Origin: Aquamicrobium aerolatum DSM 21857
Lineage (GTDB): Bacteria > Pseudomonadota > Alphaproteobacteria > Rhizobiales > Rhizobiaceae
Length of the DNA stretch: 64,000 nucleotides
Assembly: GCF_900113935.1 (NCBI RefSeq)
Contig: NZ_FORF01000012.1
Coordinates: forward strand, 62,001-126,000
Reading direction: 5' to 3'
The notes below the pieces were generated by a model. It was not told where the DNA came from and did no database searches. It saw only the letters and a program-made list of their open reading frames with translations. How positions within the stretch are numbered: the first letter of the stretch is position 1; each line of letters starts with the position of its first letter. This document shows, one piece after another, positions 9,804 to 18,182 of the stretch. The translations under genes and the position numbers were made by a program.

Positions 9804-11027
9804 CTAACCCAATTCGGGAGTCCGGTCAAACAGGCGGCGGTGTTCTTTCACCGCATAAGTGTCGGTCATGCCTGCAATGAAGTCTCCGACATCGCGCGCC
9901 TTGATGCGCTCGTCTGCACGATCCAGGCCTTCGCGCCAGCCTTCCGGCATGTCGCGCGGATTGGCAAAATAGCGCCCGAAAAGATCGCGGACGATCTGAT
10001 CCGCGTTGCGTCGAACAGCCATGACATCCGGGTGGCGGTAGAGATTGGCGTAGAGAAACGCCTTCAGCTCCTTCTCGAGCGCAGCCATTTCATCCGAGAA
10101 TGTGACGATGGTCTGTCCGGCATCGTGTACATCCTGCAAGGAGTTGGGCGCGAGCGCGGCAAGATTCGCACGCGAGTTGGTAATTACGTCCTCGACCATG
10201 GCAGTGATCTGCCTGCGCATCAGCTCATGGCCGGTGCGGACCGGATCGAGCGCCGGATAGCGCTCTCGGACCTGCGCAAGTATGCCGCCGGGAAGCGCGA
10301 CATCCTCCAGCATGTCGAGCGTCAGAAGGCCGGAGCGCAAGCCATCATCAATGTCGTGGGTATTGTAGGCGATATCGTCGGCTATCGCCGCTGCCTGAGC
10401 TTCGATAGAGGCGAATTTTCCCAATTCGAGGTCAAACAGGCTGGAAAAGTTGAGAATCGTGGCGGGAACCGGGTCTTTCAACGCCCTGCCCTCGGAATCA
10501 ACCAGCGGCCCATTGTGCTTGACCAGCCCCTCCAAGGTCTCCCAACTGAGATTGAGGCCGTCAAATTCGGCGTAGCGGCGCTCGACGCGCGTGACGATGC
10601 GCAGCGACTGGGCATTGTGATCGAACCCACCCCACGGCGCCATCATCTCGTCCAGCGCGTCCTCGCCAGTGTGACCGAACGGCGTGTGGCCGAAATCGTG
10701 CACAAGCGCGATGGCTTCGGCCAAATCCTCATCGACGCTGAGAGCGCGGGCCAATGCGCGCGCGATCTGCGACACCTCGATCGTATGGGTCAGGCGGGTG
10801 CGATAGTGATCGCCCTCATGAGCGATGAAGACCTGCGTCTTGTGCTTGAGGCGACGAAAAGCGGTGGAATGGATGATGCGGTCGCGGTCGCGCTGAAACG
10901 GCGTGCGGGTTGGGCTTTCAGGCTCCGGATAGAACCGACCACGGCTTCGGGACGGATCGCAGGCGTAGACTGCGCGCGGTCGATAGCCGAAGCCGATTCC
11001 GTCAAACGATGATGTCAGTTCCGTCAC
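9804..11027 (-). CDS. dgt: Deoxyguanosinetriphosphate triphosphohydrolase-like protein (HD domain)
   Basis: Dgt-like enzymes cleave dNTPs to deoxynucleosides and tripolyphosphate. The 407-residue protein shows the HD metal site: H in [12 protein letters not shown], then the HD pair in [18 protein letters not shown], and a later Asp in [18 protein letters not shown]. The N-terminal [21 protein letters not shown] block (split here as [13 protein letters not shown] and TRTPFQRD) is typical of the type 2 group in Alphaproteobacteria. It is divergent from the Fe-S carrier gene and probably heads a dgt-argS transcription unit. Confidence 0.92.
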   Translation of the reverse strand: MTELTSSFDGIGFGYRPRAVYACDPSRSRGRFYPEPESPTRTPFQRDRDRIIHSTAFRRLKHKTQVFIAHEGDHYRTRLTHTIEVSQIARALARALSVDEDLAEAIALVHDFGHTPFGHTGEDALDEMMAPWGGFDHNAQSLRIVTRVERRYAEFDGLNLSWETLEGLVKHNGPLVDSEGRALKDPVPATILNFSSLFDLELGKFASIEAQAAAIADDIAYNTHDIDDGLRSGLLTLDMLEDVALPGGILAQVRERYPALDPVRTGHELMRRQITAMVEDVITNSRANLAALAPNSLQDVHDAGQTIVTFSDEMAALEKELKAFLYANLYRHPDVMAVRRNADQIVRDLFGRYFANPRDMPEGWREGLDRADERIKARDVGDFIAGMTDTYAVKEHRRLFDRTPELG

Positions 11028-11055
11028 GTGAGGTCGGCCCCAAGATGTGCGGGCG

Positions 11056-11084
11056 TTGACTTGCCCCTGTCCACTTCATACCTA
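11056..11084 (+). promoter_or_regulatory. Predicted sigma-70 promoter for erpA-xthA
   Basis: TTGACT (11056-11061), a 17-nt spacer and TACCTA (11079-11084) form a reasonable housekeeping promoter 31 bp upstream of the chosen ATG of the Fe-S carrier gene, in the divergent gap with dgt. Confidence 0.6.
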
Positions 11085-11114
11085 TTGGATGAATGAGAAG
11101 GCAAGGTGACCGCC

Positions 11115-11465
11115 ATGGGCGTCGATGCAAAGAATGACATGAAAACCGTCCAGCTGAGCGACGCTGCTGCCAAGCGGATCAAGGAGATCATCGCCAAGCA
11201 GCCTGACAAGATTGCGTTGCGCGTTTCGGTCGAAGGCGGCGGGTGTTCCGGGTTTTCCTATCAGATGGATCTGGTCGATAACCGCAACGACGACGACGTC
11301 GTCATCGAGAACGATGGCGCGTCGGTGTTCATCGACGATCTGTCGCTGGTTTATATGGGCGGATCAATCATCGATTTCGTCGACGATCTGATGGGCCAGT
11401 CCTTCCAGATCCGTAACCCCAACGCAGTTGCCTCGTGCGGTTGCGGAACGTCGTTCTCGATCTGA
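11115..11465 (+). CDS. erpA: Iron-sulfur cluster carrier protein, HesB/ErpA family
   Basis: A-type Fe-S carriers hold a [2Fe-2S] or [4Fe-4S] cluster and pass it to apo-enzymes. The 116-residue product has the three conserved cysteines: one in VEGGGCSGFSYQM and two in the C-terminal ASCGCGTSF. A GTG at 11106 and a later ATG (11139) are alternative starts; the ATG at 11115 follows an AAGG-type site. Whether it is the functional ErpA, IscA or another A-type carrier cannot be decided from sequence alone. Its stop overlaps the xthA start (TGATG), so the two genes are coupled. Confidence 0.87.
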   Translation: MGVDAKNDMKTVQLSDAAAKRIKEIIAKQPDKIALRVSVEGGGCSGFSYQMDLVDNRNDDDVVIENDGASVFIDDLSLVYMGGSIIDFVDDLMGQSFQIRNPNAVASCGCGTSFSI

Positions 11466-12250
11466 TGAAAATCGTTACCTGGAATATTAACGGGGTCAAA
11501 GCCCGTATCGACGTGTTGCTGCACTGGCTTGAAGAGAGCCAGCCCGACATCGTGTGCCTGCAGGAAATCAAGTCCGTTGACGAAGGGTTTCCACGCCTCG
11601 AGATCGAAGCGATGGGATATCACATCGAAACACATGGCCAGAAAGGCTTCAACGGCGTCGCGATCCTATCCAAACTGCGATTTGACGAGGTCAATCGCGG
11701 CCTGCCCGGCGATGACGAAGACGAGCAGGCACGCTTCATCGAGGGCGTGATCTCCACGGATGGTGGTGTTTTACGCGTCGTCTCGCTCTACCTGCCCAAC
11801 GGCAACCCGATCACTGAAGATCGCAAGTTTGGTTACAAGCTGCGCTGGATGGAGCGCCTCGAGCGCTGGGCGGCCGAGCGGCTGGCGCTGGAAGAACCGC
11901 TGGTGCTGGCCGGCGATTACAACGTCATCCCGCAGCCGATCGACGCACGGCAGCCGGAGCTTTGGGTGAACGACGCCCTCTATCAGCCAGAGAGCCGCGG
12001 CGCGTTGCGTCGCCTTGAATATCTCGGCTTCACCGAGGCGATTCGCACGGTGAGCGACGAGCAGATGTTCACGTTCTGGGATTATCAGGCGGGTGCGTGG
12101 CAGAAGAACAACGGCATCCGCATCGACCATCTGCTGCTGTCGCCGGAAGCCGCGAATCGTCTCGCTTCAGCCTCGATCGAAAAGCATGTGCGCGGCTGGG
12201 AAAAGCCGTCGGATCACGTGCCGGTGGCAGCGGAATTAGCTTTTAATTGA
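11465..12250 (+). CDS. xthA: Exodeoxyribonuclease III
   Basis: ExoIII is the AP endonuclease and 3' phosphatase/exonuclease of base excision repair. The 261-residue protein shows the EEP-family residues: WNINGVKAR (Asn), the metal-binding Glu in LQEIKS, GDYNVIP (Asp, Asn) and the C-terminal RIDHLLLS and SDHVPV (catalytic His). The ATG at 11465 overlaps the stop of the Fe-S carrier gene by one base. Alternative upstream start codons would overlap that gene and lack support. Confidence 0.95.
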   Translation: MKIVTWNINGVKARIDVLLHWLEESQPDIVCLQEIKSVDEGFPRLEIEAMGYHIETHGQKGFNGVAILSKLRFDEVNRGLPGDDEDEQARFIEGVISTDGGVLRVVSLYLPNGNPITEDRKFGYKLRWMERLERWAAERLALEEPLVLAGDYNVIPQPIDARQPELWVNDALYQPESRGALRRLEYLGFTEAIRTVSDEQMFTFWDYQAGAWQKNNGIRIDHLLLSPEAANRLASASIEKHVRGWEKPSDHVPVAAELAFN

Positions 12251-12267
12251 ATGGGTTATGAAATCTT

Positions 12268-12296
12268 CTGCGCGTGATGGTCGAGTTCACGCGCAG
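12268..12296. terminator. Hairpin between convergent xthA and exoR
   Basis: CTGCGCGTGA (12268-12277) pairs perfectly with TCACGCGCAG (12287-12296). It lies 18 bp after the xthA stop and about 50 bp beyond the exoR stop on the other strand. No clear U-run follows on either strand, so it is a weak or Rho-assisted terminator at best. Confidence 0.45.
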
Positions 12297-12347
12297 GTGC
12301 CTGCTGTCCATCAAGCGACCACCTGACGAGTCTCGTTCCAGCAGAAA

Positions 12348-13154
12348 TCAGTGGCCCTTGGCGATGATATCCTGGGCCAGCGCGATGGCGGTACGCCGGT
12401 CGCTTTCCTGAGCGAGCGCAAAAGCCTCTTCCTGCATGCCGCGTATCCACGGCTTGTCGCCCTTTTCCGCACGCTCGAGTGCTGCGGTCATCATGGCAAG
12501 ACCGCGAACAGCGCGGCCGCTCTGGAACAGGAGGTTGCCAAGCAACGCCTGCGCTCCGGTGTGGCCCTTTTCGGCCGCTAGTTGGAGCCAGTTGCCGGCA
12601 AGCTGCACGCTTGCCTTGCCGCCAGCATCGCCCTGAAGGAACATCTTGCCGAGTTCGAATTGGGCCGACGGGTTGCCGAGATTGGCAGCTGTCCGCAGAT
12701 AGTCCTGTGCGGTCTGCGGATCTGCGTGAATTGGGGTGCCGGGAATGCCTGTGCGCACATAGCCCGACAGCGCAACCAGCGCGTCGGCCACGTAGTTCTG
12801 CTCACGCGAACCGGGCTCAACGTCCTGCGAGGCGATCTCCTGGAAGAAACGGAACGCCTGATAATCGTTCTGGGCAACCCCGTCGCCTTCGGCATACATG
12901 CGTGCCAGCTTCCAGCGCGCGCCGATCTGTCCATTGTCAGCGGCATAGCGGTAGGCCTCGACCGCCTGCTCCTTCTGCCCGCTCTGGTAAGCGGAAAAGC
13001 CGAGACGAAAGGCCGCCCAAGGGTCGCGCTGCTTTTCGTTGGGATTACCAATAACCGACTGGTCGAGCGCGTGAGCGCTCTCGGCTGCAACTCCGAGCGC
13101 CCCTATGGCGACGGTGCAGACCAGACCAGTTCTAAGAAACTCCGAGATACTCAT
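12348..13154 (-). CDS. exoR: Exopolysaccharide regulator ExoR, secreted Sel1-repeat protein
   Basis: In rhizobia ExoR is a periplasmic repressor of the ExoS/ChvI two-component system, controlling succinoglycan, flagella and symbiosis or virulence functions. The 268-residue product has a signal peptide (about residues 1-29, ending SAHA) and several Sel1/TPR-like repeats: AVEAYRYAADNGQIGARWKLARMYAEGDGV (split: AVEAYRYAADNGQ, IGARWKLARMYAEGDGV), YLRTAANLGNPSAQFELGKMF and WLQLAAEKGHTGAQALLGNLLF (from WLQLAAEK onward). Its length equals rhizobial ExoR as I recall it. An AGGA site precedes the ATG. The exoS/chvI partners are not in the window. Confidence 0.85.
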   Translation of the reverse strand: MSISEFLRTGLVCTVAIGALGVAAESAHALDQSVIGNPNEKQRDPWAAFRLGFSAYQSGQKEQAVEAYRYAADNGQIGARWKLARMYAEGDGVAQNDYQAFRFFQEIASQDVEPGSREQNYVADALVALSGYVRTGIPGTPIHADPQTAQDYLRTAANLGNPSAQFELGKMFLQGDAGGKASVQLAGNWLQLAAEKGHTGAQALLGNLLFQSGRAVRGLAMMTAALERAEKGDKPWIRGMQEEAFALAQESDRRTAIALAQDIIAKGH

Positions 13155-13497
13155 GATCCTGCGCTTCTCTCGCCCTGACCAGAGATGTCGTCATGAATCC
13201 GGATGCCATCGTCCGCCCGGTGGCGAAAAATATGTGGCAAACCCGAAGACATCACAGCGTTCATCTCAATCCTTGCCGCGGACGCCAGCGGCCTCTCTGT
13301 TTGGTTCGGCGCTCTCCGGCACCTTTGTTGTGTATACGAGGTAGCGACCTGTTTATGGCGGGAAGTGGGCACCCCCTCGATGCCGGGCACCATAGCCCAA
13401 CTGATGTATAGAAAGTGTTGCTGAAACAGCACAAATGACAACGCCCGTGACTGGCACGGGCGTTGGGCAGATTTAGATACTGGCAGGGAAGCTGTGC
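13155..13497. other. 343-bp gap between ilvD end and exoR start
   Basis: I see no convincing gene here. The part next to exoR should hold its promoter (reading leftwards); an AT-rich CATATTTTTC block on the minus strand about 75 bp before the start is a possible -10 region. The part next to ilvD holds the ilvD terminator hairpin. Confidence 0.5.
13439..13465 (-). terminator. ilvD terminator hairpin
   Basis: CAACGCCCGTG (13439-13449) pairs with CACGGGCGTTG (13455-13465) around a 5-nt loop. On the minus strand it follows the ilvD stop by 33 bp and is followed by TGTCATTTGT, a modest U-rich tail. Confidence 0.7.
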
Positions 13498-15333
13498 CTA
13501 TTCAGGCAGAATGCGTACCGCGCCCTTGTCAGCGCTGGACGCAAAGGCTGCATAGGCCTTCAACGCCGTCGTCACATTGCGCTTGCGCGGGGCAGCCGGC
13601 TTCCAGCCCAGCTTGTCCTGCTCGGCGCGGCGACGTGTGAGTTCTTCATCCGAGACCCGCAGATTGATCGTGCGGTTGGGGATGTCGATGTCGATCATGT
13701 CGCCATTGTGTACAAGACCGATCGCACCGCCCTGCGCCGCCTCAGGAGACGCGTGGCCGATCGACAGACCGGACGTGCCGCCGGAGAAGCGTCCATCAGT
13801 GAGCAGCGCGCAGGACGCGCCCAGCCCCTTCGACTTCAGATAGCTGGTCGGATAGAGCATCTCCTGCATGCCCGGACCGCCCTTCGGGCCTTCATAGCGA
13901 ATGACAACGACGTCGCCAGCCTTCACCTCATTGCCGAGAATGCCCTTCACGGCGGCATCCTGGCTCTCGTAGACGATGGCAGGACCAGAGAAGACGAGAA
14001 TCGACTCGTCGACGCCAGCGGTCTTCACCACGCAACCGTCGAGCGCGATGTTGCCTTCAAGGATTGCCAGACCGCCATCCTTCGAGAACGGATGCTCCAC
14101 GGAGCGGATGACGCCATTTTCACCATCAGTGTCCAGCTCGTCCCAGCGGGCCTGCTGGCTGAACGCGGTCTGAGTCGGAACGCCACCCGGCGCCGCCTTG
14201 AAGAAATTATGGACGCTTTCGCTCTTCGTGCGGGTGATGTCCCAGCGGTCGATGGCGTCGCCCAATGTCGGAGCGTGAACCGTGGGAGTGTCACGGTGGA
14301 TCAAACCACCGCGATCCAGTTCGCCAAGAATACGCATGATGCCGCCGGCGCGATGGACGTCTTCCATGTGCACGTCCGCCTTGGCGGGAGCGACCTTGGA
14401 AAGACACGGCACATTGCGCGACAGGGCATCAATATCCGCCATGGTGAATTCGATTTCACCTTCATGTGCCGCCGCCAGAATGTGCAACACGGTGTTTGTG
14501 GAGCCACCCATGGCGATATCGAGCGACATAGCGTTTTCAAATGCGCGCTTGTTGGCGACATTGCGCGGCAGCACGCTGTCGTCGTCCTGCTCATAGTAAC
14601 GCTGGGCGATGTCGACGATCAGATGGCCGGCCTCGACGAACAGGCGGCGACGGTCGGCATGGGTTGCCAGCGTCGAGCCGTTACCGGGCAGCGACAGGCC
14701 AAGCGCTTCGGTCAGGCAGTTCATCGAATTGGCGGTGAACATGCCAGAGCACGAGCCGCAGGTCGGGCACGCCGAGCGCTCGATGGTGGCGACATCTTCA
14801 TCGGACATGGTGTCATCGGCAGCTGCAACCATCGCGTCAACGAGATCGAGTGCCTGGGTGCGACCATGCAGGATCGCCTTGCCTGCTTCCATCGGACCGC
14901 CGGAAACAAACACCGACGGGATATTGAGACGCATGGCGGCATTGAGCATGCCGGGAGTGATCTTGTCGCAATTGGAAATGCAGACCATGGCGTCAGCGCA
15001 ATGCGCGTTGACCATGTATTCGACCGAGTCCGCGATGATTTCGCGCGAGGGCAACGAATAAAGCATGCCGTCATGGCCCATCGCGATCCCATCATCGACC
15101 GCAATGGTATTGAATTCCTTCGCCACGCCACCCGCCGCCTCGATCTCCCGCGCGACGAGCTGGCCCAGATCCTTGAGGTGGACGTGGCCCGGCACGAACT
15201 GGGTAAACGAGTTAACCACCGCGATAATCGGCTTGCCGAAATCGCCATCCTTCATGCCTGTTGCGCGCCAGAGGCCGCGCGCCCCTGCCATGTTGCGACC
15301 GTGTGTGGTGGTTCTGGAGCGATAAGGAGGCAT
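13498..15333 (-). CDS. ilvD: Dihydroxy-acid dehydratase
   Basis: IlvD converts 2,3-dihydroxy-isovalerate and -methylvalerate to the 2-keto acids of valine and isoleucine synthesis, using an Fe-S cluster. The 611-residue protein has the cluster cysteines in [12 protein letters not shown] and [18 protein letters not shown], and the C-terminal block [19 protein letters not shown]. Full length matches the family. It is transcribed alone between TerC and exoR. No leader peptide rich in branched-chain residues is apparent upstream. Confidence 0.96.
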   Translation of the reverse strand: MPPYRSRTTTHGRNMAGARGLWRATGMKDGDFGKPIIAVVNSFTQFVPGHVHLKDLGQLVAREIEAAGGVAKEFNTIAVDDGIAMGHDGMLYSLPSREIIADSVEYMVNAHCADAMVCISNCDKITPGMLNAAMRLNIPSVFVSGGPMEAGKAILHGRTQALDLVDAMVAAADDTMSDEDVATIERSACPTCGSCSGMFTANSMNCLTEALGLSLPGNGSTLATHADRRRLFVEAGHLIVDIAQRYYEQDDDSVLPRNVANKRAFENAMSLDIAMGGSTNTVLHILAAAHEGEIEFTMADIDALSRNVPCLSKVAPAKADVHMEDVHRAGGIMRILGELDRGGLIHRDTPTVHAPTLGDAIDRWDITRTKSESVHNFFKAAPGGVPTQTAFSQQARWDELDTDGENGVIRSVEHPFSKDGGLAILEGNIALDGCVVKTAGVDESILVFSGPAIVYESQDAAVKGILGNEVKAGDVVVIRYEGPKGGPGMQEMLYPTSYLKSKGLGASCALLTDGRFSGGTSGLSIGHASPEAAQGGAIGLVHNGDMIDIDIPNRTINLRVSDEELTRRRAEQDKLGWKPAAPRKRNVTTALKAYAAFASSADKGAVRILPE

Positions 15334-15469
15334 AGCGATTCCAGTCTCTTTCTCAGCTGAGGCGTGCTGACACCAGACGGTCCGCTACGTCAGCCCTTGT
15401 TATCTATATGCCTGCCGAAACCTCGTGCTGAGCCGGCGGCATTCCTGCCTACAGAATACCGGAACTGAT

Positions 15470-15519
15470 CAAAAAAAGAAATGGACCGTACCGGCGGGTA
15501 CTCCCCCGATACGGCCCAT
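15470..15519 (-). terminator. Terminator downstream of the TerC gene
   Basis: ATGG-CCGTA (15481-15490, one mismatch) pairs with TACGG-CCAT (15510-15519) around an inner GGG/CCC stem. Read on the minus strand the hairpin is followed by CATTTCTTTTTTTG, a good U-run. It lies about 35 bp past the TerC stop. Confidence 0.75.
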
Positions 15520-15552
15520 TCATTCGTCCGTCAATAGTCTCTTGACGTCAGG

Positions 15553-16527
15553 TCAGGCGCTACCTGCCTCGCCTTCGCTACCCTTGGCTTCGACTTTGTC
15601 AGCGTCCGAAGCTTCGGTCTCTTCCTTGATCAGGATCGAGGCGATGACGGAGCCGACAATCAGCAAGCCGACCACGCCGAGCGAAATCGCGGATGGGAGC
15701 TTGTACCAATGCTGAACCAGCATCTTGGCGCCAACGAAGATCAGCACCAGGGACAGACCGTGCTTGAGGAAGCGGAATTCGCGCATCATGCCCGAAAGCA
15801 CAAAGAACAGGGCACGCAAGCCCATGATCGCGAACACGTTAGACGAGAAGACGATGAACGGATCATTCGAAATCGCCAGAACTGCCGGGATCGAATCGAC
15901 CGCGAACACGAGGTCCGTGATCTCAACCGTTACCAGCACGAGGAACAACGGTGTCATGAACAGGACGCCATTGCGTCTCGTCAGGAACTTGGAGCCTTCA
16001 TATTCCTCGGTGACGCGTCCGGTTGAACGCAGCCATTTCACGACGCGGCTATTGCCGGGGTCTGCCATTTCGTCGTCCGACGTCATCATCTTGTAGCCGG
16101 AGACCAGCAGCACGACGCCAAGAAGTGCGCCGACCCACCAGAACTGATCGACTAGCTTGACGCCAGGGACGATCAACGAAAGCCGCATGATGATTGCGCC
16201 GACGATGCCGTAGAACAGCACGCGGTATTGCGCCTCTTCGGGCACTTTGAAGTAGGCGAAAATCAACGCCATCACGAAAATATTGTCGAGAGACAGGGCC
16301 TGCTCGACAAGATAACCGGTCAGGAACTCAGAGCCGCGATCAGCGCCTTCAAAATAGAAGATCGAAGCTGCAAAAAGCATTGCCAGCGAAACGTAGCCGC
16401 CAACGGTCAGTAGCGCCTCGCGGGTGGAAATGACGTGGTCCTTTCGATGAAGGACGAACAAGTCAAAAAACAGGATCAGGGCGACGAACGCCAAGAATCC
16501 GGGCCAAAGCCATTCATGGTCAAACAT
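15553..16527 (-). CDS. TerC family integral membrane protein (Alx-like)
   Basis: TerC proteins are multi-pass membrane proteins linked to metal (manganese) homeostasis and tellurite resistance. This 324-residue protein has about eight or nine hydrophobic segments and the family blocks EQALSLDNIFVMALIF (with the conserved acidic DN pair) and TVEITDLVFAVDSIPA (second acidic half-site). The C-terminal 25 residues are polar and charged. The ATG at 16525-16527 has no clear Shine-Dalgarno sequence, unlike most genes here, which fits control by the structured leader upstream. Calling it a manganese exporter would be inference. Confidence 0.9.
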   Translation of the reverse strand: MFDHEWLWPGFLAFVALILFFDLFVLHRKDHVISTREALLTVGGYVSLAMLFAASIFYFEGADRGSEFLTGYLVEQALSLDNIFVMALIFAYFKVPEEAQYRVLFYGIVGAIIMRLSLIVPGVKLVDQFWWVGALLGVVLLVSGYKMMTSDDEMADPGNSRVVKWLRSTGRVTEEYEGSKFLTRRNGVLFMTPLFLVLVTVEITDLVFAVDSIPAVLAISNDPFIVFSSNVFAIMGLRALFFVLSGMMREFRFLKHGLSLVLIFVGAKMLVQHWYKLPSAISLGVVGLLIVGSVIASILIKEETEASDADKVEAKGSEGEAGSA

Positions 16528-16540
16528 GGTGAGAGTTTTC

Positions 16541-16658
16541 GGTAGCGCTGCGTTGGCGCGGCGTCGATCGGTCCGACATCACAGGCGACGCCTCGCCTGC
16601 CAGAGGGGCCCGGCCCGGGTGACAACCCCAAAATGAGGCACGTCCGGCACGATTTCAA
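16541..16658 (-). promoter_or_regulatory. TerC leader: predicted promoter and alternative hairpins
   Basis: On the minus strand, TTGAAA (plus 16653-16658), a 17-nt spacer and CATTTT (16630-16635) form a possible promoter about 105 bp before TerC. The leader then holds a 7-bp hairpin, CAGGCGA with TCGCCTG (16582-16588 and 16593-16599). A competing 7-bp pairing joins CGACGCC with GGCGTCG (16586-16592 and 16560-16566). The two cannot form together. It lacks the GGGGAGUAG core of the yybP-ykoY manganese riboswitch often seen before terC/alx genes. Confidence 0.5.
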
Positions 16659-16741
16659 GTAAAATCGCGCAAATATCAGCAGTATTCGCGAAACTTGATC
16701 CTGCAAAGACGTTCGGCAGGCTGGAACCCTCGCATAGAATT

Positions 16742-16776
16742 GAAAAACCCGGTCCAGCGATTTGCCAGACCGGGTT
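16742..16776 (-). terminator. Terminator of the FadL-like gene
   Basis: AACCCGGTC (16746-16754) pairs with GACCGGGTT (16768-16776) around a 13-nt loop. Minus-strand reading ends in a run of T from the AAAAA at 16743-16747. It lies 31 bp past the porin stop. Confidence 0.85.
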
Positions 16777-16806
16777 GCGTTCAAATAGCCCGCAGAGCGA
16801 ACAAAA

Positions 16807-17964
16807 TTAGAAGCCGAGCTTGTAGCCCAGGTTGAAGGCGTAGGCCCAATTTGCGCCAACCGCGTTGTTTTGTCCTGCCGGGTAGCGAGTCTCCGAAGCA
16901 GAGGTCAGGTAGGTAAAACCAAGACCGCCACGGAACTCACCGCCGATATTATCCTTCACCGAGCCGCCCAGAGAGAACGTCCAGGTATCGCTCGAGAGAT
17001 CCCAGCCTGTACCAACGCCCTGATCCCAGCTTATGGCTGCCAGACCGGAAACACGCTCGTTGAAGGCGTGTCCGATACCACCCGAGACAGTCCAGCCATC
17101 TTTCCAGTTATAGGTGTCAGGCACAGCGCCTGTCAGCGGCGTTGTGACAACCAGAGCGCGCTGCACGCTCCAGTCGGTCCATTTGACCGAACCGAATGCA
17201 AGCCAGCCCGGCGCGATGCCGCTCTGAACCTTCAGTTCAACGCTTTGAGGAAGATTTCCAGTGCCGGTAGCAGCAACTGTCTGCGGACCACCTGCCATCG
17301 CAGGCAACCCAAGCGTAAAGTTGCCGTTCGCGCCATAGGATGTGCCGGAGCGGTACATCAACTGCGTGCGGAAAGCGATATCGGGAATTTCATACGCAAC
17401 ACCAAGACGGTAGCCGTAGTCCGTTCCGTTCAGACGCAGACCTGCGTCCACCAGCACGGGAACCGGCGCGCCGACCATTGGGCCGATATCGGCCAGCTGG
17501 GTGCGCTTGTAGTTGAACTGTTCGACGAAGCCGCCGCCAAGCAGGTGCAGATTTCCGCTGCCAACCTGGAAATTGACGGAGCATGTGAGCGCATATTCAT
17601 CAACGCCCATGTTCTCGACCAGCTTGCCAGCCGTCGTCCGTCCTTCATAATTCGTGTCGCCGCCATGAGCCTGCACGTAGGTGCCAGCACAGGCAAGCTG
17701 ATCCGCCAGCCTCGCCTTCACTGCGACGGAAGGCACAGTGTAACTCGACGTATAACTCTTGCCGACGAGAGCCGGGTCAGAGTGTACGGTAAACTTACGC
17801 GTCGGCACGACATGCGTCACACCAGCCCGCAGATCGAAATTGCTTTTCTCAAAAAGAATATCCGTATCTGCAGAACCGCGAGAAAAACCTCCGGCATGTG
17901 CAGTCGCCCCCGCCAACAGCACAATGCTGCCCGCGACGATTGCGAGAACTGGTTTCGATGTCAT
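16807..17964 (-). CDS. Outer membrane protein of the OmpP1/FadL/TodX family
   Basis: FadL-type barrels carry hydrophobic compounds such as long-chain fatty acids across the outer membrane. The 385-residue protein has a signal peptide (about residues 1-24, ending AHAG) and then the N-terminal GGFSRGSADTDILFEKSNFD region of the family. Alternating beta-strand pattern follows, and the chain ends in a terminal aromatic (NLGYKLGF), the usual barrel-assembly signal. A GGAGGGAG ribosome site precedes the ATG. It is monocistronic with its own terminator. The transported substrate cannot be read from sequence. Confidence 0.85.
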   Translation of the reverse strand: MTSKPVLAIVAGSIVLLAGATAHAGGFSRGSADTDILFEKSNFDLRAGVTHVVPTRKFTVHSDPALVGKSYTSSYTVPSVAVKARLADQLACAGTYVQAHGGDTNYEGRTTAGKLVENMGVDEYALTCSVNFQVGSGNLHLLGGGFVEQFNYKRTQLADIGPMVGAPVPVLVDAGLRLNGTDYGYRLGVAYEIPDIAFRTQLMYRSGTSYGANGNFTLGLPAMAGGPQTVAATGTGNLPQSVELKVQSGIAPGWLAFGSVKWTDWSVQRALVVTTPLTGAVPDTYNWKDGWTVSGGIGHAFNERVSGLAAISWDQGVGTGWDLSSDTWTFSLGGSVKDNIGGEFRGGLGFTYLTSASETRYPAGQNNAVGANWAYAFNLGYKLGF

Positions 17965-18131
17965 CTAGATCTCCCTCCAATGCCTGTGTTTCAAGGCACT
18001 CCAACCTGAAGTCTGCATGCAAAAAGAAAAAATGTGAAGACCCCTCACTGTTTTGAGGAACCCGCCATCGCAATTCATTGAGTTATCAAGCAAACAACGT
18101 CAAGCCGCCCGCAAATCTTGGTGCTCGCCAA

Positions 18132-18160
18132 TAAAAAAGGCCGCTCAATGTGCGGCCTTT
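18132..18160 (-). terminator. valS terminator
   Basis: AAAGGCCGC (18136-18144) pairs with GCGGCCTTT (18152-18160). On the minus strand the hairpin ends in TTTTTTAT, 23 bp after the valS stop. Confidence 0.88.
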
Positions 18161-18182
18161 CAAGTTCTTGCTGCGACTCAGG

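Noticed and set aside
13708-15360. Plus-strand ORF of 550 codons opposite ilvD
   Set aside because: High-GC antisense shadow of ilvD; its translation is His/Arg-rich with no recognisable domain.
16541-16630. yybP-ykoY manganese riboswitch before the TerC gene
   Set aside because: The GGGGAGUAG and terminal GACCUU core sequences are not present.
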